Origin: CAZMGV01 sp964565925
GTDB lineage: Bacteria; JAGRBM01; JAHCIT01
Length of the DNA: 64,000 nt
NCBI GenBank assembly: GCA_964565925.1
Contig: CAZMGV010000013.1
Coordinates: forward strand, 73,636-137,635
Direction: 5' to 3'
Each line of letters begins with the position of its first letter. The first letter of the stretch is position 1. Position numbers and translations under genes: made by a program. The notes beneath the pieces were generated by a model. The model was not told the origin of the DNA. It worked only from the letters and a program-made list of their open reading frames with translations, and made no database searches. Shown here piece by piece: positions 57,084-64,000 of the stretch.

Positions 57084-57710
57084 GTGCGACGCATGCGAAA
57101 GGCCGGAAGGCCGAAAAAGAACGAATCGCATCCGGCGACCCGGGATCTGATCCTGAAGTCGGCCCGGACCATCTTTGCCCGGCACGGCTACCATCGGGCT
57201 TCGCTCGATGAAGTCGCCGAAGCCGTGGATATCCGCGTTCCCTCGCTCCTTTATCATTTCCCGACCAAGCAGGCGCTCTTTGAGGGCGTGGTTCACGACC
57301 TCGCGGTCGAAGTGACGGCCGTGCTCGACAGGGTGTACGCGGTTCAGGGGAGTCCGGGCGAAAAGTTCCGGCAGGCGCTTCAGGAGCTGATTGCCTTCGA
57401 GAAACGGGAGTCGGTGCTCCTGCCTATCGTGGTCAGCGAAACCTTCACGAAGGATCCGGCCACGCAAGACGTGCTGGTGAAAGCTATCGCCCCGATGCTC
57501 GACCGGGTCGACAGCTATTTCCGCGATAACGTGGAACCGCCCATCGGCAAAAGGGCGCCGCTGCGGGAAGTGGTCGTGATGCTGCTGCTCGCCTATTCGG
57601 CCCGCTCTGTACTCGGCAAGAACGCCCAGAAGATCTGGGGGCCCCACGACAATCTGCTACCGCTGGCGACGACCCTTATCCAGTCGCTCCAGAAATGGCC
57701 GATGCCGTAA
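57084..57710 (+). CDS. TetR-family regulator
   Basis: A 208-residue repressor. The HTH is ARTIFARHGYHRASLDEVAEAVDIRVPSLLYHFPTKQALFEGVV, with a basic arm MRKAGRPKKNESH ahead of it. The C-terminal ligand domain is typical in length. I chose the GTG at 57084 (AGGA 10 bases upstream); an ATG at 57093 or a GTG at 57000 are alternatives, the last of which would overlap the leader dyad. It converges on the diiron-protein gene, its only plausible nearby target. Confidence 0.9.
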   Translation: MRRMRKAGRPKKNESHPATRDLILKSARTIFARHGYHRASLDEVAEAVDIRVPSLLYHFPTKQALFEGVVHDLAVEVTAVLDRVYAVQGSPGEKFRQALQELIAFEKRESVLLPIVVSETFTKDPATQDVLVKAIAPMLDRVDSYFRDNVEPPIGKRAPLREVVVMLLLAYSARSVLGKNAQKIWGPHDNLLPLATTLIQSLQKWPMP

Positions 57711-57728
57711 CGGCGATCCCGGGACGGC

Positions 57729-58925
57729 TCAGCCTTCCAGCAGATCCTCGGCGGTCAGGTCCGGGGCGGATTTTCCGTGTTCGTAAACGAGCAACCCGAG
57801 TTTTTCGTAATGAGGCCGGATCCGGTCGCTCATCAGGTTGATCCGCTTCAGGTTGGGAACCATCCGGCGGAACATCGTCTGACGGAAAAAATCCATCAGC
57901 GGGGATTCCATGACCAGCTTGTCCCAGGCCTTCCGGGTCATCGCGTGGCCGTAGTGCTCCTCGTAGACCTCGTGCAGCAGGAACCGTTCGCGCAGCAGCA
58001 GCGCCACTTCGAAGGCCCAGTCCTCGCGCTCACGGCGCGCCTTCTCGTCGAGTTCGCTCCGGTAGAACTTCTCGAGTGCGAGGACGCCGAAATGGACGTG
58101 CCGGGCCTCGTCCGCGATCACGTATTTGAGCAGGTCGCGGAGCATGGGTTCCTTCGTGATCTGGCGGATCGTTCCGAAGGCGCCCAGCGCCAGCCCCTCG
58201 ATCATGATCTGCATGCCGAGGAACTTGATGTCCCAGCGCGAATCCCCCATGAGCGCGTCGATCACGACGTAGAGGTTGTCGTCGATGATGTAGAGCTTCT
58301 CCAGTTTTTGCGTCAGATAGCGGTGGAACACCTCCACATGCCGGCCTTCGTCGACCACCTGGGTGCTTCCGTAGAGCTTGGCGTCCATCCAGGGCGAGGC
58401 CTCGGTCACCTGTGCCGCCGCGAACAGCGCACCCTGCTCGCCGTGGAGAAACTGGCTGAGAATGAAACTGATGACGGAATGGCGCTGGATATTCTGCTCG
58501 CGGCGGGAAAGCGTCTTCCAGGACGGCAGTGACGCCATCGGCAGGTAGCTGTCGGGCAGGACGGGGAGTTCGTCGCTCAGCGGATCGACCGGCGTCGACC
58601 AGTCGAGGGCGTCGGTCGCGTTCCACTGGCTCGTCTTCGCCGCCTCATAGAGTTTCGACATCTCGGGGAATTCCCGGCGGTAGTTCAGGTCGAAATGGGC
58701 GCTGTAGTTGAGCGGCATCCCCACGTCGCCGGACGTCCGGGCCTTCTGTTCGATGAGCCCCCGGTAGGCCGGACCCAGCATCGAGCGGAGCACCGCCACG
58801 TTTCCGCGCTGGATGGCGCCCGACAGCATCGGGCCTGTCTGCATCAGGTTGTACCAGAGGCGTCCCAGTCTGTTGTCCTCGTATGCTGCTCTCCGGGTCG
58901 CGGCGCGGGTATCGGTGGCGGTCAT
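57729..58925 (-). CDS. Ferritin-like diiron protein (oxygenase/desaturase-like)
   Basis: A 398-residue helical protein with the two EXXH ligand pairs of a diiron carboxylate centre: DEGRHVEVFHRYL and DEARHVHFGVLAL. A Glu-rich helix (SQFLHGEQGALFA) and MIEGLALGAFGTI add further ligands. The arrangement resembles AurF/ferritin-like N- or C-oxygenases and R2-type oxidases. The substrate is unknown. AAGGAG lies 7 bases before the ATG. It follows the related PF10118-type gene by 51 bp on the same strand, suggesting a joint oxidation pathway. Confidence 0.85.
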   Translation of the reverse strand: MTATDTRAATRRAAYEDNRLGRLWYNLMQTGPMLSGAIQRGNVAVLRSMLGPAYRGLIEQKARTSGDVGMPLNYSAHFDLNYRREFPEMSKLYEAAKTSQWNATDALDWSTPVDPLSDELPVLPDSYLPMASLPSWKTLSRREQNIQRHSVISFILSQFLHGEQGALFAAAQVTEASPWMDAKLYGSTQVVDEGRHVEVFHRYLTQKLEKLYIIDDNLYVVIDALMGDSRWDIKFLGMQIMIEGLALGAFGTIRQITKEPMLRDLLKYVIADEARHVHFGVLALEKFYRSELDEKARREREDWAFEVALLLRERFLLHEVYEEHYGHAMTRKAWDKLVMESPLMDFFRQTMFRRMVPNLKRINLMSDRIRPHYEKLGLLVYEHGKSAPDLTAEDLLEG

Positions 58926-58976
58926 TCGGTGACTCCTTCTTCCTTCGTGTCTGCCGGGCGTCTGTATTTTGGCGGG

Positions 58977-59882
58977 TCAGGAAGTCCTCTGGGCTCCGCG
59001 CGGCGCCTGTACCCAGTCGTCGCGGATCATGCGTTTGCGGAGCGAGTCGAGCTCCCCTGCGTTGTCCGTGAACTTCCACGGGTGAAAATCCGGCCGGGCG
59101 AACGCCAGCATCCGTTTGGCAAAAGTCCGGAAGTAACCGGGTTCCAGAAACATCCAATTTAGCAGGCTGCGCCATTCGCGCCTCACACGGGCGGAATCGT
59201 GCAGTTCCGCCCGCATGAACCGGCCGATGGAGGGAACCAGAAAGGAATAGAGGGCGGAGAGGGTGATCGGTACGGCCCGCATCCGGTTCGCGTAGGCGTC
59301 CAGGCCGTCGCCGTACACTTCGCGGTAGGCGTCCATGACGACCGACTTGTGTTCCTGCTCCTCGTAGAGATGCCACTCGAACATGTTCCGGATGACCGGG
59401 TCGGCGTCTTTCATCATGTCCGGATTCTCGATGATGGGCATGCCGAGTTCCGCGAGGATATGTTCGCCGGCGATGACGACCGCGATCCGGGTCTGCAGGC
59501 TGGTGGTCTTGCCGAGACGGCCCAGTACCTTCTGAACGGCTCTCCGGGTCTCTTCCACCGGATACCCGCGATCCGTCAGCAGCCGGTTGTACCGGGCATG
59601 AATCAGCGAATGGTTGGCCTCCTGCCTGAGAAACTCCTGCATCTCCCGCCGCAGGACCGGGTTTTTCACCTCTTTGAGCAGTTCCCTGCCGTCGCGGATG
59701 AAGAAGGTTTCGACTTCGGTCGCGATCACCGACATCACATTGTACAGGGCGGTGGGGCCGATGAGGCCGCCGAACCACAGGCGCGGGGTCGAATCGAGGA
59801 ATTCGAAGTCGGGCAGGCGGGGGACGACAGTGACCCCACGCGATGAAGTCGGTGTTTGAGCGGATGCGGCATTGGAACGCAC
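58977..59882 (-). CDS. PF10118-type predicted metal-dependent hydrolase
   Basis: About 301 residues. The family motifs LWFGGLIGPTALYNVMSVIATEVETFF, RQEANHSLIHARYN, AGEHILAELG and WHLYEEQEHKSVVMDAY supply paired Glu/His ligands to what is probably a diiron centre. Members are only predicted hydrolases/oxygenases. I chose the GTG at 59882 because AGGAG is 8 bases upstream; a GTG three codons earlier lacks spacing. It heads the two-gene unit with the diiron protein, behind a strong promoter. Confidence 0.85.
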   Translation of the reverse strand: MRSNAASAQTPTSSRGVTVVPRLPDFEFLDSTPRLWFGGLIGPTALYNVMSVIATEVETFFIRDGRELLKEVKNPVLRREMQEFLRQEANHSLIHARYNRLLTDRGYPVEETRRAVQKVLGRLGKTTSLQTRIAVVIAGEHILAELGMPIIENPDMMKDADPVIRNMFEWHLYEEQEHKSVVMDAYREVYGDGLDAYANRMRAVPITLSALYSFLVPSIGRFMRAELHDSARVRREWRSLLNWMFLEPGYFRTFAKRMLAFARPDFHPWKFTDNAGELDSLRKRMIRDDWVQAPRGAQRTS

Positions 59883-59945
59883 GGCGGTCACTCCTCTCGC
59901 GGCGCCAAGGGGATGGCGGCCGCACGCGTCAGGCAGCGTTCAATC

Positions 59946-59974
59946 AAAATATCTATTTACACTAGATATGTCAA
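59946..59974 (-). promoter_or_regulatory. Promoter with embedded operator for the diiron operon
   Basis: On the minus strand, TTGACA (59974-59969) and TATTTT (59951-59946) are exactly 17 bp apart, an excellent sigma-70 promoter. The inverted repeat ATATCTA/TAGATAT (59949-59955 and 59963-59969, 7-bp spacer) spans the region between them, so a repressor bound there would block RNA polymerase. Confidence 0.75.
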
Positions 59975-60028
59975 CCGAAATAATGTGTCCCCCGCGCCGG
60001 CCCGCGTTTTACGGTCCCGTCGGCCGGT

Positions 60029-60967
60029 TTACCGAGTCTGCTTCATGAAACCGGCGACCACTTCCGCCAGTTCCTCCCCCTTGTCCTCCTGCAGGAAATG
60101 CCCGCCGCCCCGGATGGTCGTGTGCGGCTGGCCTCTGGCGCCGGGGACGAGCGCCGGGAAAATCCCCGCCAGCGACGACATGATCGGGTCCTTGTCGCTG
60201 AAGGCGCACAGGAAAGGCTTGTCCCATTTCATCAGCTGCTCCCACGCGGCGCGGTTGTTCGCGCCGTCGCTCGGCACAAGGCGGGGGAACACCCGGGCTC
60301 CGGCCATGTAGGTGCGGTCGGGGAAGGGCGCGTCGTAAGCGGCCTTTATTTCGGGCGGCATTTTGCGGACACAGCCCAGGGCGACCACCTGCCCAGCCGT
60401 CCAGAACGGATAGAGCTGCGAGAACAGGTACCACGCGCCGAACCCCAGGACCCCTTTCACCATATCCGTGCCGGTCGCAGCCAGGCCGACTTTGCCCCGC
60501 GGGAAATCGGGGACCAGGGTGTTGGCGGCGACCACACGTGCGAAGTCGTGCCCCCGTTCGGCGACCAGTCTCAGGCCGATCAGGCCGCCCCAGTCCTGGC
60601 AGACGAGGGTCACGTCCTTGAGATCCAGCTGGCGGATCAGGTCGCCGGTCCAGTCCACGTGGCGGACATGACTGTAGTCCTTCTGCGACACCGGCTTGTC
60701 GGAGCGGCCGAACCCGATGAGGTCCGGTGCGATCGCCCGGTAGCCCTGTGCCGTGAGCACGGGGATCATCTTCCGGTAGAGGTAAGACCAGCTCGGCTCG
60801 CCGTGGAGCATCAGGATGACGGGGCCGTTGCGCGGGCCTTCGTCCACGTAGTGCATCCGGAGTCCGGTGCTGTCGCCGTTCTCCGATTTCACCGTCACAT
60901 AGTGCGGCTGGAACGGATAGCCGGGCAGATTCGCAAACCGTTCGTCGGGGGTTCTGAGGAATTTCAT
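60029..60967 (-). CDS. Haloalkane dehalogenase
   Basis: A 312-residue alpha/beta hydrolase that replaces carbon-bound halogen with hydroxyl. The residues follow the DhlA pattern: HGEPSW (E57 in the oxyanion position), nucleophile D125 with W126 in CQDWGG binding the halide, a C-terminal FSDKDPIM Asp, and His in RGGGHFLQE. AGGAG is 6 bases before the ATG at 60967; a longer frame to 60997 overlaps the operator. It is preceded by a TetR gene with a shared operator and is the likely target of that regulator. Confidence 0.9.
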   Translation of the reverse strand: MKFLRTPDERFANLPGYPFQPHYVTVKSENGDSTGLRMHYVDEGPRNGPVILMLHGEPSWSYLYRKMIPVLTAQGYRAIAPDLIGFGRSDKPVSQKDYSHVRHVDWTGDLIRQLDLKDVTLVCQDWGGLIGLRLVAERGHDFARVVAANTLVPDFPRGKVGLAATGTDMVKGVLGFGAWYLFSQLYPFWTAGQVVALGCVRKMPPEIKAAYDAPFPDRTYMAGARVFPRLVPSDGANNRAAWEQLMKWDKPFLCAFSDKDPIMSSLAGIFPALVPGARGQPHTTIRGGGHFLQEDKGEELAEVVAGFMKQTR

Positions 60968-60981
60968 CGTCTTCTCCTGAC

Positions 60982-60997
60982 TTGAATGGCTGTTCAA
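60982..60997 (-). promoter_or_regulatory. TetR operator upstream of the dehalogenase
   Basis: The plus strand reads TTGAAT-GGCT-GTTCAA, nearly identical to the TTGAAC-GGAT-GTTCAA dyad in the promoter of the tetR gene. It lies 14 bases before the dehalogenase start, where a bound repressor would block the message. A tandem GACCTAAAAA repeat (61002-61023) adjoins it. Confidence 0.7.
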
Positions 60998-61037
60998 CTA
61001 GGACCTAAAAATAAGACCTAAAAAATATCACGGGACT

Positions 61038-61625
61038 TTATCCGGCGATCTCTCCCAGCAGTCCGTTGGCGTAGTCGCGCAGCGCCTTGCGGTCGCTGAC
61101 GACCCGGCTCATGACGAGCAGCCCCTGGAATCCGGTCAGCAGCCGTCCGGCGAGCGCGCGGGCGTCAGTGGAGGCGGGCAGGTCGCCCAGTTCGACCGCC
61201 CGTTCCAGCTCTCCGGTGACCGCCTTCTCGATCCGTTTCACGGCGGCGGTGATCCTGCCCAGGATTTCCGGGTCGCTGCGGCCCATCTCCACCGCCGTGT
61301 TCACGACGAGGCACGAATAGCCCGGGACGTCCGGCTGGACATAGTCCACCGCCGACCGGACGAACCGGCGCAGGCCGTCCAGCGGTTTCTGCTTTCCCGA
61401 CAGGTAGAGACGGATCCGGGTGTAGATGATCTTCTCGATATAGTGGTCGAGTACGCGGAGAAACAGTTCGCGCTTGTCCCCGAAGGCGAGGTACAGGCTC
61501 CCGGGTTTCAGCCCCGTCGCCTTCTCGATGTCTTTCATCGAGGTGGCGCCGTAGCCCTGCCGCCAGAAGACGGGCATGGCCCGGTCCAGCACGGCTTCTT
61601 CTTCAAATTCGCGGGGTCGTGACAA
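61038..61625 (-). CDS. TetR-family regulator of the dehalogenase
   Basis: A 195-residue TetR protein: HTH in AMPVFWRQGYGATSMKDIEKATGLKPGSLYLAFGDKRELFLRVL, with the C-terminal domain of the AcrR/BM3R1-like group. It lies 70 bp upstream of the dehalogenase on the same strand. A TTGAAC-N4-GTTCAA dyad in its own promoter, and a copy ahead of the dehalogenase, indicate autoregulation and control of the enzyme. Confidence 0.93.
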   Translation of the reverse strand: MSRPREFEEEAVLDRAMPVFWRQGYGATSMKDIEKATGLKPGSLYLAFGDKRELFLRVLDHYIEKIIYTRIRLYLSGKQKPLDGLRRFVRSAVDYVQPDVPGYSCLVVNTAVEMGRSDPEILGRITAAVKRIEKAVTGELERAVELGDLPASTDARALAGRLLTGFQGLLVMSRVVSDRKALRDYANGLLGEIAG

Positions 61626-61654
61626 GTGCGGCGCCTCTCTCCGGACCGGAACCT

Positions 61655-61677
61655 ATCATATTTGAACGGATGTTCAA
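61655..61677 (-). promoter_or_regulatory. Promoter and operator of the dehalogenase tetR gene
   Basis: On the minus strand TATGAT (61660-61655) is a good -10. The 17-bp spacer upstream is exactly occupied by the dyad TTGAAC (61662-61667 on the plus strand) and GTTCAA (61672-61677). The -35 is weak (TTATTC). This is the classic repressor-in-spacer layout. Confidence 0.75.
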
Positions 61678-61718
61678 GAATAAAAGGCGAAACGGCGCCG
61701 TAACGGGCGCAGGGCGGT

Positions 61719-62801
61719 TTATCCGGGCGTTTCCTTCTTCGGCCGGGTGCGGGCGGCCTGCGTGATCTTCTCGCCCATGAGCGCGATCTTGTTGTCGCGC
61801 AGCCGCTTCTCGTTCAGCCAGTAGGGGCTCGAGATCTCCTTGAAGGCGTGGATCGCCGCCTGGATCCCTTCCGCCCACGCGACGGCGATCAGCTTGATAT
61901 CGCCGTGGACGTCGCCGACGGCGAAGATCCCCCGGCGGCTGGTCTCGAAGTACGGATCGATGGAGATGCTGCCGTCCTCGTTCAGCCGCAGCGCCAGCCG
62001 CTCGAAGGTGTCCTTCGCCGACAGGAATCCGATCTGGACGACGGCCAACGAGCAGGGAATCTGCGCGCCGGTGTTCAGCGTCAGCCGGATGTCTTCACCC
62101 GCGAACTCCGCCGCGGTGATCTCGGCCGAGGTATGGACGGCGCCGCCCGAGTCGCGCACCCGCGCCAGCGAGTCCGCCTTGCCGATCGGTTCGGCTTCGC
62201 GCACCAGCAGATCGACCTTGCCGCCCCGGCCCAGGATCATCAGCGCGGCATCGAGCGCCGAGTCGCCGCCGCCCACCACGGCGACGTTACGGCCCTCGTA
62301 GTCGCCGATCTTGGGCATCTTGTAATGGACATTGCGGGAGTTCAGCCGGTCCAGCACGGGCAGCTTGCGCGGATAGTGAAGCAGGCCGCAGGCGATGATC
62401 ACCTTGCGGCACAGATAGCTGCCATGGGTCGTGATGACCCGCTTCAGCGGGTCTTCGGCAACGATCTCCCCTGTATCTTCGATGGAGAGCAGCTCTACGC
62501 CGAAGCGGAACTGCACCAGCGCGTCGGCCGCCTGCCGGTAGGTTCTCTGCGACAGCTCTTCGCCGGTGATACCTTCGGGGAATCCGGGGACGTCGACGAT
62601 CCGCTTGTCCGCGTAGAGGAACTGCGGCTGTCCGCCCGCGGACGCTTTGGCCTCGATCACCAGGGTCGTGAGCGCGCGGTGGGCTGTCGTGAGACTGGCG
62701 GCGAGCCCGGCCGGTCCCGCGCCGATAATCACCACATCCCAGTAGGGCAGGTTTTCAAAATCGAGATTGGCCTCGAGGCCTTTGACGCTGTAGTCGGGCA
62801 T
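61719..62801 (-). CDS. Thioredoxin reductase-like flavoprotein (ferredoxin-NADP reductase type)
   Basis: A 360-residue two-dinucleotide-fold protein: FAD in VVIIGAGPAGLAASL and NADPH in VAVVGGGDSALDAALMI. C-terminal GIFAVGDVHGDIKL binds FAD. The redox CxxC of thioredoxin reductase is missing, so it is closer to TrxR-like ferredoxin/flavodoxin NADP reductases (YumC type). A C-terminal basic tail extends it. It starts with MPDYSVKG after a 360-bp gene-poor gap and lies upstream of the dehalogenase tetR gene on the same strand. Confidence 0.9.
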   Translation of the reverse strand: MPDYSVKGLEANLDFENLPYWDVVIIGAGPAGLAASLTTAHRALTTLVIEAKASAGGQPQFLYADKRIVDVPGFPEGITGEELSQRTYRQAADALVQFRFGVELLSIEDTGEIVAEDPLKRVITTHGSYLCRKVIIACGLLHYPRKLPVLDRLNSRNVHYKMPKIGDYEGRNVAVVGGGDSALDAALMILGRGGKVDLLVREAEPIGKADSLARVRDSGGAVHTSAEITAAEFAGEDIRLTLNTGAQIPCSLAVVQIGFLSAKDTFERLALRLNEDGSISIDPYFETSRRGIFAVGDVHGDIKLIAVAWAEGIQAAIHAFKEISSPYWLNEKRLRDNKIALMGEKITQAARTRPKKETPG

Positions 62802-63161
62802 CGGTCCGGCTCCTTGGTGAAGGGTCGCGGTAATATATAACGAAACCGCCGCCGGGGAACTTGGCGGGTGGAAACTTGCGGGCAGGGTGGAATATTACCC
62901 GATGACGCGGTCCGGCAGCACCCGCAGCGGTTGCGGCGAAACCGTTCCAGTTGGCGTCAGTTACCGCGAATTGTCGTCCGCTGGCGACGGTGTGCTCCAA
63001 ATATCCCGGAATTCGCCGGAGGCTTCCTGATTAATGACGGCGATATCCCCCGAATCAGGCGCTTTTCCTGCCCGGATGCCGGCGGAAACCGGTTCGCCGG
63101 AGATGCTTTGGGTTGGTCCGGGAATTGCTTGGTAACCGGTGAGTCCGAGGAGGTCATTCCC
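62802..63161. other. Gene-free region between the flavoprotein and small membrane protein
   Basis: No convincing gene. The left end should hold the promoter of the minus-strand flavoprotein, although no clear -10/-35 pair stands out. The right end contains the ribosome site of the next small gene. Confidence 0.4.
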
Positions 63162-63278
63162 ATGAGCAGCTTCACCCTATTCGCCATCGGTTTCGTAACG
63201 GGAATTCTCAGCCTCCCCGCCGCCTGCGCCGGCATGGTCTGGATGGACTGGAAGCAGAGCAAATCGGACCGCCACTGA
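63162..63278 (+). CDS. Small single-span membrane protein (38 aa)
   Basis: The frame starts MSSFTLFAIGFVTGILSL and continues to a polar, basic end (WKQSKSDRH). It has one membrane span with Gly and two Ala-rich turns. A near-perfect ribosome site GAGGAGG lies 7 bases upstream, unusual for a spurious frame. No family is recognised. It may be a small regulatory or assembly peptide. Confidence 0.5.
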   Translation: MSSFTLFAIGFVTGILSLPAACAGMVWMDWKQSKSDRH

Positions 63279-63357
63279 ATTTCCGTTTATCCGCCTGACG
63301 GAATCGTGACGGGAACGTCGCTGGGGCCCGGAGGCCGTGCAGGGATCGAATTAGAGC

Positions 63358-63383
63358 CGGGGTGAATCCCCGTAATTAATTTT
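63358..63383 (+). terminator. Rho-independent terminator
   Basis: CGGGG (63358-63362) pairs with CCCCG (63368-63372) around TGAAT, and TAATTAATTTT follows. It ends the transcript of the small membrane protein. Confidence 0.6.
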
Positions 63384-63434
63384 CAGCCTCGTGATTCCGC
63401 CGGGTTACAGACCGGTCGTTTCGGGTCCGTATGC

Positions 63435-63440
63435 TAAAAT
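63435..63440 (+). promoter_or_regulatory. Extended -10 promoter
   Basis: TGCTAAAAT (63432-63440) is an extended -10 element. No -35 is visible. It would drive the small basic gene that starts 56 bp downstream. Confidence 0.4.
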
Positions 63441-63495
63441 GGCTGCAAGGTCTCTCAGTGACCGCCAGCCACTTGCGCAGAAGGAACCTCCCCCC

Positions 63496-63792
63496 ATGTC
63501 TGACTCCGTTCATCCCGCTGCCGGTCACCGGTACAGCGGCCAGTTCAAAAGTGGCCTCCGCTGGCACCAGCCGCGGGTGCGCCCCGCGCCCGAGTGGGGT
63601 TCGCCGCGCACGCCCGGCCGGATCTGGCCGGACACCAACGGCGGCGTCACTTGCCGCACAATTCAGTCGCCCGTCGAGCGCGACACGGTGAGCCGGGCGC
63701 TGGGCGCGCTGTTCGGCGGGATGGCGAAAGCGCTGCGCCGGGCGGTGGACCGCCGCCGTCCGCGCCGGCACGGAACTCACCCCGCCAGCTGA
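63496..63792 (+). CDS. Hypothetical small basic protein
   Basis: A 98-residue Arg/Pro-rich frame (MSDSVHPAAGHRYSGQFKSG) after AAGGA. The middle resembles a short unknown domain (WGSPRTPGRIWPDTNGG) and the C-terminus is strongly basic (RRPRRHG). Codon bias is compatible with coding, but the convergent minus-strand frame is equally long, so the call is uncertain. Confidence 0.4.
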   Translation: MSDSVHPAAGHRYSGQFKSGLRWHQPRVRPAPEWGSPRTPGRIWPDTNGGVTCRTIQSPVERDTVSRALGALFGGMAKALRRAVDRRRPRRHGTHPAS

Positions 63793-63848
63793 AAATATTT
63801 ATTCCACTGTCATATCCATGCCTTAGTAAGCCATCTAAGCCACCTTAT

Positions 63849-63877
63849 TTGATTATACCGTTTATATATTCTATCCT
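63849..63877 (+). promoter_or_regulatory. Sigma-70-type promoter of the right-edge RNA
   Basis: TTGATT (63849-63854) and TATCCT (63872-63877) are separated by exactly 17 bp, in a markedly AT-rich stretch within a high-GC window. Confidence 0.55.
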
Positions 63878-63883
63878 TTGAAC

Positions 63884-64000
63884 TGTAGGTAAGTCTCCGT
63901 CCGGAGCCGGAAACCGAGGGCCCCAAAGGTCCCCCGGGAGTACGGAGCCGGAAGTGAGCTCAGGTCCGGGCGACCGTGATGAGCGGGCCCTGGATCCAGT
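63884..64000 (+). ncRNA. Candidate structured non-coding RNA (cut by the window edge)
   Basis: Immediately after the predicted start point the sequence turns GC-rich and packs several stems: CTCC/GGAG, GGGCC/GGTCC inside an outer CCGG/CCGG, and GCTCA with inner GGTC closing on GACC and TGAGC. No coding frame is credible. I do not recognise the RNA family; the pattern does not match tmRNA, RNase P, SRP or known riboswitches as far as I can see. The 3' part is missing. Confidence 0.5.

Overview
The window is high-GC bacterial chromosome from a Gram-negative organism. Supporting features are an AsmA-type envelope protein, several lipoproteins, dTDP-rhamnose precursor genes, a DUF2232 gene between rpsR and rplI, a TIGR02147-family protein and a PSP1-holB pair. 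Together these suit the former Deltaproteobacteria in the broad sense (Myxococcota, Bdellovibrionota, Binatota-like or similar). No rRNA or phylogenetic marker allows a firmer placement. I saw no tRNA, rRNA, CRISPR array, insertion sequence or prophage; nearly every base is chromosomal housekeeping or accessory sequence.

Layout. At 1-7.1 kb is the end of a luciferase-like monooxygenase gene, then gltBD (glutamate synthase) behind a long structured leader. At 7.4-10.1 kb is the ribosomal cluster rpsF-rpsR-DUF2232-rplI, in which S6 and S18 carry matching Arg-Gly-Asp-rich tails. At 10.2-16.3 kb are rfbB, a double antitoxin-like protein, a DUF962 protein, a CDP-alcohol phosphatidyltransferase, a secreted unknown and dnaB. 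At 16.7-26.8 kb are an HpnE-like desaturase, a TIGR02147/giant-lipoprotein pair, an ABC1 kinase, an alpha/beta hydrolase and gloB. At 26.9-37.8 kb are an NCS2 permease, rfbC, rfbA, a very large unknown membrane protein with an internal duplication, ndh, corA and a TerC-family gene.

At 38.0-44.4 kb are a MoxR-type ATPase with a giant VWA partner (CbbQ/CbbO or NorQ/NorD type), a toxin-antitoxin pair and an orphan topoisomerase VI A subunit. At 44.4-47.7 kb is a nitrate-type ABC transporter (nrtA-nrtB-nrtD). It lies behind a sigma-54 promoter and a leader with an ANTAR-type hairpin, which suggests two layers of nitrogen control. At 47.9-55.6 kb are PSP1, holB, an acyl-CoA dehydrogenase, a nitrilase-family hydrolase and an AsmA-like protein. 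At 55.7-64 kb are a pentapeptide lipoprotein, two TetR regulators, two diiron/ferritin-like proteins, a haloalkane dehalogenase, a thioredoxin-reductase-like flavoprotein, small proteins, and the start of a probable structured RNA at the right edge.

The best leads for new biology are: (i) the sigma-54/ANTAR-type leader of nrt; (ii) a two-copy ~106-bp palindromic intergenic repeat at 16.6 and 26.8 kb; (iii) the stand-alone bacterial Top6A; (iv) a shared TTGAAY-N4-GTTCAA operator linking a TetR gene and its dehalogenase; (v) the structured transcript at the right edge; and (vi) the duplicated 1430-residue membrane protein. All functional statements are inferences from sequence reading, without database searches.
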